64,000 nt of DNA from Cryobacterium ruanii (lineage in GTDB: Bacteria; Actinomycetota; Actinomycetes; Actinomycetales; Microbacteriaceae). Of this stretch, positions 26,787 to 35,707 are shown piece after piece. The position numbers and the translations under genes were made by a program. The notes beneath the pieces are model-generated. The model was not told where the DNA came from and did not search any database. It saw only the letters and a list, made by a program, of their open reading frames with translations. Positions within the stretch are counted from its first letter, which is position 1, and every line of letters starts with the position of its first letter. The DNA lies in contig NZ_SOHK01000012.1 of assembly GCF_004404055.1 (NCBI RefSeq), forward strand, positions 1 through 64,000, in the 5' to 3' direction.

Positions 26787-27304
26787 CCGGCGCGCGTAAG
26801 CGCACGCTTCTGTAGCGAAGCTGTTGCCGTTCGATCCCTTCGGCAGCGAATCCGAACCTTGAGGCCACTGTGCGCGGTGACAGGCTGTTGACCGATGTCC
26901 AAGCCCTAACTGAGACCGCCCGAGATCGAGCGAAATGTCCTCCTCGCATTTCTCCACCGTGGATAAATCAGCGTTACCAGCCTGCAACCCAAGATCAGCA
27001 CTTTCAGCGAACGTGCGCCGAGGCGCCTCAGTATCCGGTTTACCCCACAAACGTGGAAAATTATTCGTCAGCCTCGGTCTGGGACCTTCGCCCGAAATGA
27101 ATGAGCGTTTGACGACATAGCTGCTTAGGCATGGTGCTGTCAGGTGATCCGTTTTGCGCGTCCCGCAAGCCGGACGACGAACGGAGCAGATCTGGGGCCG
27201 AACCGCCCAACGGTCGAGAGCACCAATGCTGTGTCACATGGGAACCCTGTTCGGGCAATCTTCGGCTGGCGCTGGTGTCGATTCTTGTCTGGAAGAATTC
27301 AGAG
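26787..27304. other. Non-coding stretch before the GNAT gene
   Basis: About 520 bp. The GNAT frame is open back to 27131, but that part is not protein-like. Nothing else is recognisable. Confidence 0.4.
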
Positions 27305-27775
27305 ATGACTCTGACACTTCAGCGAATCCTCGCTAACGAGTTCCCGTCGTGGTTGGACCGCAGTTGCGCCGAATACGTCGGTGATTTGGTTACCCAGGGT
27401 GGATCCCACGAGGAAGCTCAACGTATAGCGGCCGAGAGCATGGCTCGTTCATTCCCGGAGGGTGTTCCGAGCCCTGGCAATGAGGTCTTTCACGTCATGA
27501 ACGAGGCGGGTGCGGCAGTGGGATACCTGTGGATCGGACAGGACGTCAGCGCCGATCCAGGGGCGTGGTGGGTCTGGGACGTTGTCATCAACCGTGACCA
27601 GCGTGGTCAGGGTTTCGGCAAAGCGGCAATGCTCCTCGGCGAGGAATACGCACGCTCACACGGTGCGAATTCTCTCGGCCTTAGCGTCTTCGGATTCAAC
27701 ACCAGCGCCCAGGGGCTTTACAACTCACTTGGGTACGAAACAACTTCGGTGAAGATGCTCAAGACCCTCATCTGA
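27305..27775 (+). CDS. GNAT-family N-acetyltransferase
   Basis: 156 residues with the GNAT core: a strand VWDVVINRDQRGQGFGKAAMLLGEEYA that holds the acetyl-CoA P-loop (R-G-Q-G-F-G), then GLSVFGFNTSAQGLYNSLGYETTSVKM with the C-terminal Tyr of this fold. ATG 27305 is chosen because the protein-like sequence begins there. The acceptor substrate is unknown. It stands alone, with no operon partners. Confidence 0.75.
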   Translation: MTLTLQRILANEFPSWLDRSCAEYVGDLVTQGGSHEEAQRIAAESMARSFPEGVPSPGNEVFHVMNEAGAAVGYLWIGQDVSADPGAWWVWDVVINRDQRGQGFGKAAMLLGEEYARSHGANSLGLSVFGFNTSAQGLYNSLGYETTSVKMLKTLI

Positions 27776-27908
27776 CCCTTCCGAACAAGACAGGAGGGCC
27801 GGTTGGCACCCAAGCCCTGCGACGTACGCCCTTACACCGAACCCTGAGTGCGCAGAAAACGCGACTCGCTCGAGACGATAGCGTCGCCAAAACTGATTGG
27901 ATCATCAC

Positions 27909-28139
27909 ATGCGCAGTAGAAGAGGCAGAATCGTTGGTTTGATCGTCGGAGTTCTGATCGCGTTGAGCGCGGCCATTTTCCTTACGAACACGGGAATCCG
28001 CGTCGATGAGCTGGGTACTTCTCCGACTCTGGTTGAGCAATTCCTTGGCTGGGGCAGCTTGCTAATCGGAACGGTCCTTGCCTTGGCATCCGTCATCAAA
28101 GTGCTCGTTTCGAACGAAGACACGCCCACCGGCTCATAG
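27909..28139 (+). CDS. Small two-helix membrane protein
   Basis: 76 residues: a basic N-terminus (RSRRGR), a first helix (IVGLIVGVLIALSAAIFL), a short extracytoplasmic loop and a second helix (GSLLIGTVLALASVIKVLV), with a short acidic tail. ATG 27909 is preferred over the upstream TTG. No function recognised. Confidence 0.5.
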   Translation: MRSRRGRIVGLIVGVLIALSAAIFLTNTGIRVDELGTSPTLVEQFLGWGSLLIGTVLALASVIKVLVSNEDTPTGS

Positions 28140-28251
28140 GCCTCGCTTCCTCGCCAATGCGGAAGTGCTGGCGAAATCGACGTGCGCGTTTGGCTCGCTG
28201 GCGGTCGTTCTCCTCCCTGCACCTCAGAGAGAGCACCTGCCAATTCGACCT

Positions 28252-28278
28252 CAGGGGGAATCCTCCGCGGGACGCTCA
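28252..28278 (+). repeat. Dispersed hairpin repeat, copy 3 (variant)
   Basis: CAGGGGGAATCCTCC followed by GCGGGACGCTCA. It shares the GGGACG end and layout with the other copies, but the stem is weak. It lies between a small gene and the convergent MFS gene. Confidence 0.4.
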
Positions 28279-28313
28279 TAAAGAGATCATGAGTCTGGTC
28301 AAGAGTTTGTGAT

Positions 28314-29555
28314 TCAGGCTTGTCGTGAGAATTCTTTGACCCGGCGGTAGGCCAGAAAGGATGCCACCACGAGAAGGAGCAAGGCTATTGCGCCCACAGC
28401 GAGGAACGACTCGTTGACCCCGGTGACCTCGATCACAATGCCGGCCAGAGCGCTTCCTGCCGCGGCACCAATGTTGTGGCTGGTATTGACCCAGGTTGTC
28501 GATTCGGTTTTGCGATTTTCTCCGCCGAAATCATTGGCAGCAAAATAAGCCACGATCATCACCGGCGAGAAGAACACCCCAGCGGCCACAACCGCCACGG
28601 TCATCCACGCCGCGTCGCTAGTCAGGCCGACGGCGGTGGAGAGCACCACGAGGATAAATGCTATTGCGATGACCTGCACTCGTGCTTGCCCGGGTATCCG
28701 CAACGCACCAAAGACCAGCCCTCCCACCGCGCTGCCACCGGCGAACAGGCCGAGCACAATCCCGGCCGCGGCCGCACCCTCGGTGCCTGGAAAAGCGGCA
28801 GGAATCGCGATCGTCAGGTTGCCGGACACGAGGCCCGCAACCACTGCCGGGAGGAGGAGCCCGATGAAATGAGTGTTTCCGAGCAAGGTGCGCCCTCGAG
28901 CGGCGGAGCCCTCCACCGAAGTGCTAGTGGCAGGCCTAATGTGCGGCACGCGCCGTATGGCCGGTGATAATACGAACAGTACGGTGCCAAGAATGACCAG
29001 GCCGGCCGGGACCAGCAAAACCAGGCCGGGTTCGATGACCATGAGCGCAAGACCCGCGGCCGCTGGGCCGACCAGATAGAGGAGCTCTTCAATTACGGCA
29101 TCGAAACTGAGTGCCTTCCGCAGTAGGACGGGCTCCCGTGCTAGCTCTGACCACGCGACTCGCATGGCCGGGCCCAGCGGCGGAGCGACGGACCCCGCGA
29201 TCCCGGCGAGTATCACCATCGTGGCGCCAGACCACGACGCGAAGGCGCCGACAGCGAGAGTTGCTAGCACCCCTCCGAAGGCCACAGCGAGGACCAGAAG
29301 TACCGGTCGTCGTCCGTGCCGATCGATGAGGCGTGCGCGGAAGGGCGCCAGAAATGAGGCCGTGACGCCGTATGCGGCGACCGCGATCCCGGCGGTAGCA
29401 ACTGAACCGGTAGTGGCTTGCACGGCGAAGAGGAGAGGGAGAATCACGAGGGCGTAGGCCGAGCGTCCTACCAAGGCGCTCAAAAAAGTCAGTGGGACAT
29501 CGGGCATTGTGAGCACGTCGACGTAACGTGCATGCTGTGTGGAAGGCACGGGCAA
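28314..29555 (-). CDS. MFS transporter
   Basis: 413 residues with about 12 membrane helices and the motif A-like loop between helices 2 and 3 (RARLIDRHGRRPVLL). A second-half counterpart is less clear. It belongs to the drug/sugar-efflux type of the major facilitator superfamily; the substrate is unknown. It is a lone minus-strand gene. Confidence 0.8.
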   Translation of the reverse strand: MPVPSTQHARYVDVLTMPDVPLTFLSALVGRSAYALVILPLLFAVQATTGSVATAGIAVAAYGVTASFLAPFRARLIDRHGRRPVLLVLAVAFGGVLATLAVGAFASWSGATMVILAGIAGSVAPPLGPAMRVAWSELAREPVLLRKALSFDAVIEELLYLVGPAAAGLALMVIEPGLVLLVPAGLVILGTVLFVLSPAIRRVPHIRPATSTSVEGSAARGRTLLGNTHFIGLLLPAVVAGLVSGNLTIAIPAAFPGTEGAAAAGIVLGLFAGGSAVGGLVFGALRIPGQARVQVIAIAFILVVLSTAVGLTSDAAWMTVAVVAAGVFFSPVMIVAYFAANDFGGENRKTESTTWVNTSHNIGAAAGSALAGIVIEVTGVNESFLAVGAIALLLLVVASFLAYRRVKEFSRQA

Positions 29556-29997
29556 AGCTCCAAGCTCATGGGCGCAAAATGGCGCAGTGAAAGAAGGGTC
29601 AAGCTACCGAGGAAGGGCGCGACCTATCAATCACGAGCTGAGAGCATGGGCTGAGCTTACTGCGACCGTCCGCAGGTGCACGAACATGAGTCGCTTCGGC
29701 CGGCTGGCGTCGCCCGCCACGGACTGCGTAGTGGGTGCCGTGGCACACCGTCGCCCACAGTCCGGAGTCTCCGCCGCTGCAACAAAAGCCGCAGCTCGGC
29801 GCCCGTAGACGAATAGACAATCAGACTTACGAAGGGCGCCCGTAAGCCGAACCCCCTACGGGACGGTCACCTGTGTCGCAGTCGCTCATCGTGGGCAGTG
29901 GAACAGGACGCAATGCTGTGCGTCACCGCGTCATTACTACTTCGACCAGAGACTCTGACGCGGGCCGCCTGGAAGAAGCCAGCGGCCATTGAAGCGA
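29556..29997. other. Non-coding stretch with a hairpin repeat
   Basis: About 440 bp without a convincing gene. It carries the best-conserved copy of the dispersed repeat at 29841-29869 and is otherwise featureless. Confidence 0.4.
29841..29869 (+). repeat. Dispersed hairpin repeat, copy 4
   Basis: Identical over 29 nt to the copy at 35172-35200. It contains CGTAAGCCGAACCCCC then TACGGGACGGTCA; CCGTA pairs with TACGG around the C-rich loop. It lies in an intergenic gap. Confidence 0.7.
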
Positions 29998-30453
29998 TCA
30001 CCCCGAAACTTCGGGACGATCGTTCACGTCCCCTGGTCTGGTGCGCTCGTGAACGTATTCTGCTCGGCGCTGCAAACGATCGAGCCTTAGACCGGGCACA
30101 GTCCGAAAGGCGCCGGCGAGCACGCGAAAGATTGCTCCGCTGTGAGTGATGGCGTGGGTCACCTTAGTCTTATGGTCGCCAACCGAAACGAGATTCCAAG
30201 CGCCTGTTTCATGCGCCTGCAGTCCGTCCAGACGCCAGACTACAGAATCCGTGGATACATGTTCGTAGGTGATCGTGGGGGAACCAGGTAATTTGGCTCG
30301 AATCGGGTACGGCTTGCCAACCAGCGCACGGGGATCGATCGCTGTGACAGAAAGAATCGCGGGATTCCACTCCGGCAGGCGGCGAATATCGGCGAGAATG
30401 TTTGCAATCGTCGCCCTCGATGCGTTGATGACGCGACTTTCGATGTATTCCAT
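29998..30453 (-). CDS. SRPBCC-family protein
   Basis: 151 residues starting MEYIESRVINASRATIANILADIRRLPEWNPAI, the typical first strand and helix of the polyketide cyclase/START-like (SRPBCC) fold, followed by YEHVSTDSVVWRL and THAITHSG. The fold binds hydrophobic ligands; no specific enzyme function can be assigned. The C-terminus is a little longer and more charged than usual. It is a lone gene, and the gap up to the next gene holds a repeat. Confidence 0.65.
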   Translation of the reverse strand: MEYIESRVINASRATIANILADIRRLPEWNPAILSVTAIDPRALVGKPYPIRAKLPGSPTITYEHVSTDSVVWRLDGLQAHETGAWNLVSVGDHKTKVTHAITHSGAIFRVLAGAFRTVPGLRLDRLQRRAEYVHERTRPGDVNDRPEVSG

Positions 30454-30679
30454 AACTCGCCCCGTACTCTCGCCCGCAGAAACTCTTCAAGAACGGATGC
30501 TCGCGCCCCCCAGTCACAGCCTAGAGGCAGGGCAGACGGGTCTAGGCTTACCCTCACCAAGTCCGACGCCGAACGTGCCCGGAGAGCTGCGCCTAACCGA
30601 ACCACTGCGCGCAGTATCCGCACGGCGATTGGGCTCTCTGGTCACTCGATCGACATTTCCCGCTCTAGGTCCGAATGCG

Positions 30680-30698
30680 CCAACCCCCTGCGGGACGG
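30680..30698 (+). repeat. Dispersed hairpin repeat, copy 5 (degenerate)
   Basis: CCAACCCCCTGCGGGACGG keeps the core of the repeat, but the left arm is changed (TGCGC in place of CGTAAG). It ends just before the stop of the convergent RidA-like gene. Confidence 0.5.
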
Positions 30699-30703
30699 CC
30701 TCG

Positions 30704-31111
30704 TCAGTCGATCACAGCAGCGACGGCTTCGATCTCGACGAGCTGATCCGTATACCCGAGGACGGTGACTCCTAGGAGCGTGCTCGGTACGTCGTGCGTT
30801 CCAAAGGCCTCGCGAACGACTGCCCAGGTCTTGACGAGGTCGCTCTGATTAGAGGAGGCGACGAGAACTCGTGTGCTCAGGACATCATCGAGTCGGGCGC
30901 CCGCTGCGTGCAGGGCAATAACGAGGTTTTCCATCGCCTTGCTGGCCTGCGCCGAGTAGTCTCCGACTCCTGCGGTGCTGCCATCGAGATTGAGCGGGCA
31001 GGCGCCGGCCAGAAAGATGAGGCGCGCCTCAGCGGGAGCTGTTGCAGCGTAGGCATACTGAGCCACATTGGAAAGCTCAGCAGAACGGATCAAGACAACA
31101 TTTTGGGACAT
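30704..31111 (-). CDS. RidA/YjgF-family protein
   Basis: 135 residues of the RidA fold: LIFLAGACPLN, the helix QASKAMENLVIALHAAGARLDDVLSTRVLV, the following strand-helix and a C-terminal LVEIEAVAAVI. RidA proteins deaminate reactive enamine/imine intermediates made by PLP enzymes; many subfamilies differ. The Arg of STRVLV is present. The start is ATG 31111, where the family begins, although the frame is open upstream. No PLP enzyme lies next to it. Confidence 0.75.
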   Translation of the reverse strand: MSQNVVLIRSAELSNVAQYAYAATAPAEARLIFLAGACPLNLDGSTAGVGDYSAQASKAMENLVIALHAAGARLDDVLSTRVLVASSNQSDLVKTWAVVREAFGTHDVPSTLLGVTVLGYTDQLVEIEAVAAVID

Positions 31112-31160
31112 GCCCTCACTGTATGGGAGAGCCAACGCGCGGCTGGCTCGCTCACGAACG

Positions 31161-31191
31161 CCCGCAAACCGAACCACCATGGGGCACGTCA
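31161..31191 (+). repeat. Dispersed hairpin repeat, copy 6 (very degenerate)
   Basis: CCCGCAAACCGAACCACC followed by ATGGGGCACGTCA agrees with about two thirds of the consensus. It lies just upstream of the RidA-like gene. It may be a decayed copy. Confidence 0.3.
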
Positions 31192-31278
31192 ACGAGTCAG
31201 CTACGCCAGGAGCAGCCCTCTATTCTGATAACCGACACATCGTAGAGAAATATTCATAGCTACGCGGGAGTCAGTTGC

Positions 31279-31370
31279 TCAGGTATCCCTTGTCGCGGCG
31301 GCCTGCGGCAGGGTTCCGGGTACGAAAGTCGCGCCTGACCAGCACAGCAGTGCTGTGCTGCGATACCTGA
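31279..31370 (+). promoter_or_regulatory. Structured leader ahead of the 31385 gene
   Basis: Two nested inverted repeats. The outer arms are TCAGGTATC (31279-31287) and GATACCTGA (31362-31370), both perfect over 9 bp. Inside lies a perfect 9-bp hairpin, CAGCACAGC (31340-31348) with GCTGTGCTG (31352-31360) around a 3-nt loop. The structure ends 14 nt before ATG 31385, right next to the ribosome site (AGAGGGAGC). It could control translation or be a protein-binding site; no known riboswitch family is recognised. Confidence 0.5.
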
Positions 31371-31384
31371 AGAGGGAGCAATAG

Positions 31385-32050
31385 ATGAAACGATCGCCCA
31401 TCACCACCGCACTTGAAGTGATCGCCGTCACCGCATTGGTCATCTCGGTAACTACGGACGTCGTCAAGGCCAGAGAGGAATGGCGACTTCGCCTGGGCTC
31501 CGCATGGGCAGACCACTGTCATCCACGCCGATTTCGGAGGCAACTTCAGCAACGGATGGATCAAAAGACGAGCCCTGAACTTGCCGACCTGATCTACCAA
31601 GGAAATATGGATCAGGCGATCGAACTCGCAAACCAGCTCAACCCGGATGAGATCTATAACCGTATTTTTCGTGACGACGAACGGCACCTTCATGACGAGG
31701 CGCCTTGTGATGTTTTCCTTCGCCGCTGGTACCAGACTCTGGAGAGCCCCTACCTACGCGCTGAAGCGGCGGACAATTTTGTGAGCGCCTATACGACGCA
31801 ACTCGCGCCCGTACCCAACGGCGAGTACATCGGTGCTTATATGCGTACCGACTCGTTGCGCGAACTCATCACAAAGATCGCCAGCGCGATCCTGGGCCCG
31901 GAATTGAAAGACCTGGAAGACACTCCTGAGCACCCGCTCGATGCCGCCTCGGCAGAAAAGTGGCGTGCCGTCGGCCGGATCCTTGCAGATATCGAGCTGC
32001 CTCCCGTCGTATCACCAGTCGCTCCTCCGGAGGAAGCAGAGACGAACTGA
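31385..32050 (+). CDS. Hypothetical membrane-anchored protein
   Basis: 221 residues. A hydrophobic segment at residues 8-24 (TALEVIAVTALVISVTT) could be a signal anchor. The rest is soluble, acidic and mostly helical (DLIYQGNMDQAIELANQLNPDEIYNRIF, DVFLRRWYQTLESPYLRAEAADNFVSAY), with a Pro-rich tail. No family recognised. It has a good ribosome site and a striking hairpin leader. Confidence 0.5.
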   Translation: MKRSPITTALEVIAVTALVISVTTDVVKAREEWRLRLGSAWADHCHPRRFRRQLQQRMDQKTSPELADLIYQGNMDQAIELANQLNPDEIYNRIFRDDERHLHDEAPCDVFLRRWYQTLESPYLRAEAADNFVSAYTTQLAPVPNGEYIGAYMRTDSLRELITKIASAILGPELKDLEDTPEHPLDAASAEKWRAVGRILADIELPPVVSPVAPPEEAETN

Positions 32051-32111
32051 CACAGGTGGCATCCGCGCATCCGACCGCGGGTACCACCCACCCCCTGGTT
32101 TCCGCCCTTCC

Positions 32112-32137
32112 GCAGGGGAACGTCTTGCGGGACGGCG
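32112..32137 (+). repeat. Dispersed hairpin repeat, copy 7 (variant)
   Basis: CCGCA (from 32110) pairs with TGCGG around GGGGAACGTCT, followed by GACGG. Compared with the copies at 29841 and 35172 the stem has changed from CCGTA/TACGG to CCGCA/TGCGG, that is, on both sides together. Confidence 0.5.
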
Positions 32138-32899
32138 TATCGGTCGTCAACGATTGGTGCTCAGAAGCGGGGCCAGTGCGGAGACAAGGCGCTCTGCCTG
32201 AGAGCGGGCCAGCTCCGCATCGCCGTGGTCCTCGAATTCACCAATTTCGACGCCGACAATAGGGTTGTGCGCGAGGCGTGTGGCGACGGCAGTGAGATCA
32301 TCGAGCGTTAGACCACGAGGCACGCTGTAGTCGGTTGGCATGATTCCGGGATCGAGTACATCGCAGTCGAGATGGAAATAGATCGGTCGGTCCGAAATGA
32401 GTCGATCGAGCTGTGTGAGCATGTCAGGTCCGGCCGCGAGGGAGATCGTGCCATCGTCGACGTGCGATTGCTCCGCTGGATCCAGATCGCGAGTCCCTCC
32501 GAGAACTACGTTTCGGGAGTCGAGGCCAGCTCCAAGTCCGGAGTCCCACCAGCCAAGTGACGCACTCAAGGCCAGCCCACCGAGGTAACCAGTTGTGGTG
32601 TTCTCCGGGGTGTTCAAATCGGCATGGGCATCAAACCACACCACGACGGCGTCAGGATGCTGTGCGGCAACGTTGGGGAGAGTGGCGATGGCTGCGGCGC
32701 ACCGCGGCCACGCGAACACAGGATGGCCTCCCAAATTCAGGGCGGCAGCGTGAGCCGCTTGCAACGACCGGAGCCCGGGCAATGCCGCTTCCAACTCGAC
32801 GTCCCAATTGCCGTTAATTGCCGGTTCGGGATGCCCGAGGACAGTCGGCTCAATCCCCAGCCAACGGCCAAGGGCGGCTCCCACGATGGCGGCACCCTT

Positions 32900-34349
32900 G
32901 GCGGATTCAACTGGTCGAAGCAACACCGGCCTGTTCGGTCAATAATAAATGCTCTGCCCAGATCTCGGTGGGGGTTTTCCAGCCAAGGATTTTGCGTGGC
33001 CGGTTGTTGAGCGTCAAAGCAACGGCGTCGAGTTCATTAGTGCCCCATCGTGCGAGGTCGGTGCCTTTGGGGAAGTATTGGCGCAGCAGTCCGTTCGTGT
33101 TTTCATTCAATGGTCGTTGCCACGGGCTGTGGGCGTCAGCGAAATAGACAGCAATCCCGGTCGCCTTGGTGAATTCCACGTGCTGGGCCAGTTCCTTGCC
33201 TCGATCCCAGGTCAATGATCGGCGCATCGCTGCCGGGAGAGTACTCATCTGGATCACCAGCGCCTTCCTCGTGGCCTCGGCCCCATGTCCAGCCAACGCT
33301 GGGCCATTCTTAACCCGCGGCTGCACCCCGTAACCTTCCATCGCCGGCAGGTGGATGAGCATGGTGACTTTGGTCATGCGTTCCACGAGGGTGCCGATCG
33401 CCGACCCATCCGTTCCGATAATGAGGTCACCCTCCCAATGCCCAGGGACCTCTCGTGCAGCGACCTCCGTTGGTCGTTTGTCGATCATCACGTCGGCGGT
33501 GACGTGGCCGCCCGGCCGATGCCGTGCCCGGGAGCGTGGAACTCGCAACGACCGACCTGTTCGCAGATTGGCGACAAGATCGCGGGTGAGTGCGCCCCGA
33601 GATTGCACATACAGCGCCTGGTAGATCGCCTCGTGGGAGATGCGCATCGACAGATCGTGGGGGTAGTCGATGCGGAGGCGACCGGCGATCTGTTCCGGGC
33701 TCCACACCGTCGCCCAGCGTCGGTCTTGACGGTGGGGCTTGTTGCGGCCCTTCCAGGTCTGTGTCGTCGGTCCGGTGATGGGCGCACCGTTGGCGTCTTT
33801 GACTGCTCCCGAGAGACGGTCCTGGACGTAATCGCGCAGCAGGTCATTGGTCAGAAGCTTCACCGTCTTCGGTCGCTGTGCCACGATTTCTGACTTCCAC
33901 TGCGCGACAGAGGCCCGATACTCCAGCTTTCCCCCGCGGGTGGCAGCGTTGCGGCGCAACTCGCGTGAGATCGTCGACGGAGACCGTCCCGTCGCCCGGG
34001 CAATACCACGCACACTCGTGCCCTGAACCCTGCACAACGCGATTTCCTCACGCTCAGCGAAGGAGAGATAGCGACCGGTCAGTGGGGCAAGCGTGAAGGG
34101 AGACATACCGCCACGATGCCGGAACCACCGGGCGCCGACTGCCGGCGACACGCCAACGGCCGTTGCCGCATTCTCGCTGGAGAGCCCGCGCGCGACCTCG
34201 CCCCAGAACGCTCGCTCGATCTCCCGCCGATGCGACGGCGCACCAGGCGACTTCATCGGGGACCTACCCGTCAACTCCTTCATCCAACCTGCGGGACGCC
34301 CCATCGAATACCTTCATGATCAGAGTGTTGCGACGACCAGTTGAATCCG
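32900..34349 (-). mobile_element. Complete IS30-family insertion sequence
   Basis: A 1.45-kb element. The ends are inverted repeats with 17 identical bases (GCGGATTCAACTGGTCG at 32901 and its complement at 34334-34350), continuing imperfectly inward. It carries one full-length transposase gene on the minus strand. It is inserted in an arginase-family gene; AAGGG flanks both sides. IS30 elements usually duplicate only 2-3 bp, so the exact ends remain uncertain by 1-3 bases. Confidence 0.85.
32907..34304 (-). CDS. IS30-family transposase
   Basis: 465 residues. Two N-terminal helix-turn-helix regions are visible: the typical IS30 one is YLSFAEREEIALCRVQGTSVRGIARATGRSPSTISREL (residues about 80-117). 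The DDE catalytic core has Asp in HWEGDLIIG, Asp in TWDRGKELAQH and Glu in PLNENTNGLLRQYFPKGTD. It is full length with no stops, so the element may be active. It uses the same strand as the arginase gene it breaks. Confidence 0.9.
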   Translation of the reverse strand: MGRPAGWMKELTGRSPMKSPGAPSHRREIERAFWGEVARGLSSENAATAVGVSPAVGARWFRHRGGMSPFTLAPLTGRYLSFAEREEIALCRVQGTSVRGIARATGRSPSTISRELRRNAATRGGKLEYRASVAQWKSEIVAQRPKTVKLLTNDLLRDYVQDRLSGAVKDANGAPITGPTTQTWKGRNKPHRQDRRWATVWSPEQIAGRLRIDYPHDLSMRISHEAIYQALYVQSRGALTRDLVANLRTGRSLRVPRSRARHRPGGHVTADVMIDKRPTEVAAREVPGHWEGDLIIGTDGSAIGTLVERMTKVTMLIHLPAMEGYGVQPRVKNGPALAGHGAEATRKALVIQMSTLPAAMRRSLTWDRGKELAQHVEFTKATGIAVYFADAHSPWQRPLNENTNGLLRQYFPKGTDLARWGTNELDAVALTLNNRPRKILGWKTPTEIWAEHLLLTEQAGVASTS

Positions 34350-34514
34350 CCCTTCATCCCTCGGTCATTGTGATCCCCGATACGCCCGGTATAAACGAGG
34401 ACAGTACTACTCATGTTGGATCCATCCCATTCGACCACGCTCAGACGCGCGTATTCCCGACGCTACTGCACGACATATGCAAGCGATCATTTCGCCAGTT
34501 CCTAGACTGACGTC

Positions 34515-35150
34515 ATGTCTACTTCGAGTCGTGATGTGCGTGTCTGCTTCGTCGGTGACTCCTTTGTCGCCGGGCTCGGCGACTCAACCGGCTTGGGCTG
34601 GGTCGGTCGAATCGCCAATGAATCCCACCGTCGGGGACTGCCTCTGACGACTTATAACCTCGGCGTGCGACGCGACACGTCGCTTCTCATCTGCGAACGG
34701 CTCGCCCGCGAGGTCGCGCCGCGGCTCCGACAGGCTGAGGTCCCACGGATCGTTGTCTCATATGGCGTGAACGACACATCTTTCGAAAACGGAACGACCC
34801 GAGTCAGTCGCGCTGACAGCGTGGCCGCGCTTCGCAGCATTAACATTGCCAGTGGGCGGACCGAACTGATGTTCATAGGACCGCCCGCGGTCGACGATGA
34901 CTACCAAAACGAACGAATCTCAGACCTCAGTGACGCCCTGCAGAAAGAGTCGAACAGCCTGGGCATTCCCTATCTTGGGTGTTTTGAGAGCACGGTGGCT
35001 AACTCGGTCTGGCGACGTCAGGTCCGCGAGGGTGACGGATTTCATCCGGACGCTACCGGCTACGAGCAGCTTGCCGCGATCATCCAGGCGCCACTCCTCG
35101 AGTGGCTCAGCCCGCACGCCATCGGTGCGTCACAAAACTTAGGCCTATAG
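34515..35150 (+). CDS. SGNH/GDSL-family hydrolase
   Basis: 211 residues. All SGNH blocks are visible: FVGDSFVAGLGD (block I nucleophile Ser), the Gly of block II, YGVNDTS (block III, Asn) and DGFHPDATGYEQLA (block V, Asp-x-x-His). No signal peptide, so it probably acts in the cytoplasm as an esterase or lipase-like enzyme. Starts with ATG 34515 in a gene oriented away from the broken arginase gene. The substrate is unknown. Confidence 0.8.
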   Translation: MSTSSRDVRVCFVGDSFVAGLGDSTGLGWVGRIANESHRRGLPLTTYNLGVRRDTSLLICERLAREVAPRLRQAEVPRIVVSYGVNDTSFENGTTRVSRADSVAALRSINIASGRTELMFIGPPAVDDDYQNERISDLSDALQKESNSLGIPYLGCFESTVANSVWRRQVREGDGFHPDATGYEQLAAIIQAPLLEWLSPHAIGASQNLGL

Positions 35151-35171
35151 GAATCGACATTTCAAGCGTTC

Positions 35172-35200
35172 CGTAAGCCGAACCCCCTACGGGACGGTCA
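35172..35200 (+). repeat. Dispersed hairpin repeat, copy 8
   Basis: The same 29 nt as the copy at 29841. It lies between the SGNH gene stop and the end of the convergent lipoprotein gene, a position where a terminator might be expected. Confidence 0.7.
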
Positions 35201-35221
35201 GAGTCGGGACGCTCAGAGAAT

Positions 35222-35671
35222 TCAGGATGCGATAGTGAGGGTGATGGGGTCGGTCTCGGCAGGTCCGCCACATTGTTCAGTACCGCCCACGCGGACCCAG
35301 TTGAGTGTCACATCCCTCTCGGCGAGGACTTCTTTGCTTGGTGATAGTGCGCGAATAGTGACATTTTCTGGAGTCGCCATTACTGTCGAGATTTCCCACG
35401 AGAGTTCATCGATCCCGACGGACTCGTCTGGTGATAGCTGACTTGGGGCAGGGCCTGAACACTCGCCGTCGACGCACAACTCAACGCTGCTGACGTTAGA
35501 TGTTGTGCCTTCGAGCTCGACGGTGACAGTGTTGTCCCACCCGATCGTGGGGCACACGTCCGAGACTGAGCAGCCGGACACAACCGCACTCACCATGAGC
35601 GCGGCACTGAGAACGACCAATCGCCTTGCCGTATTGATCGATCGTGTGGAAGCCATGTCGTCCCCATTCAT
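35222..35671 (-). CDS. Small lipoprotein
   Basis: 149 residues. The signal peptide ends with SAVVSGC (Cys about residue 34), so the protein is membrane-anchored outside. The mature part is beta-rich and acidic (NTVTVELEGTTSNVSSVELCVDGECSG, ending DPITLTIAS), with further Cys residues that may pair. No known domain recognised. Confidence 0.6.
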   Translation of the reverse strand: MNGDDMASTRSINTARRLVVLSAALMVSAVVSGCSVSDVCPTIGWDNTVTVELEGTTSNVSSVELCVDGECSGPAPSQLSPDESVGIDELSWEISTVMATPENVTIRALSPSKEVLAERDVTLNWVRVGGTEQCGGPAETDPITLTIAS

Positions 35672-35707
35672 TGCTTGTGATGCGAGGATAGCTGAACTGC
35701 CTTAGCC

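Larger units (their letters stand above)
32147..34414 (-). pseudogene. Arginase-family gene interrupted by IS30
   Basis: The first part, from ATG 34414, encodes MSSTVLVYTGRIGDHNDRGMKG and ends at 34349-34351. The rest continues after the insertion at about 32899 and ends at 32147: AAIVGAALGRWLGIEP, FDAHADLNTPENT, GGTRDLDP, HLDCDVLDPG and VGVEIGEFED. These hold the Asp-x-His-x-Asp and Asp-x-Asp metal motifs of ureohydrolases. AAGGG stands on both sides of the insertion; removing one copy and the element rejoins the frame as M-K-G-A-A-I-V. The intact gene would encode about 270 residues. The GGDHS-type motif reads GGHP, so even the ancestral protein may have been an arginase-like hydrolase of other specificity. 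Confidence 0.8.
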
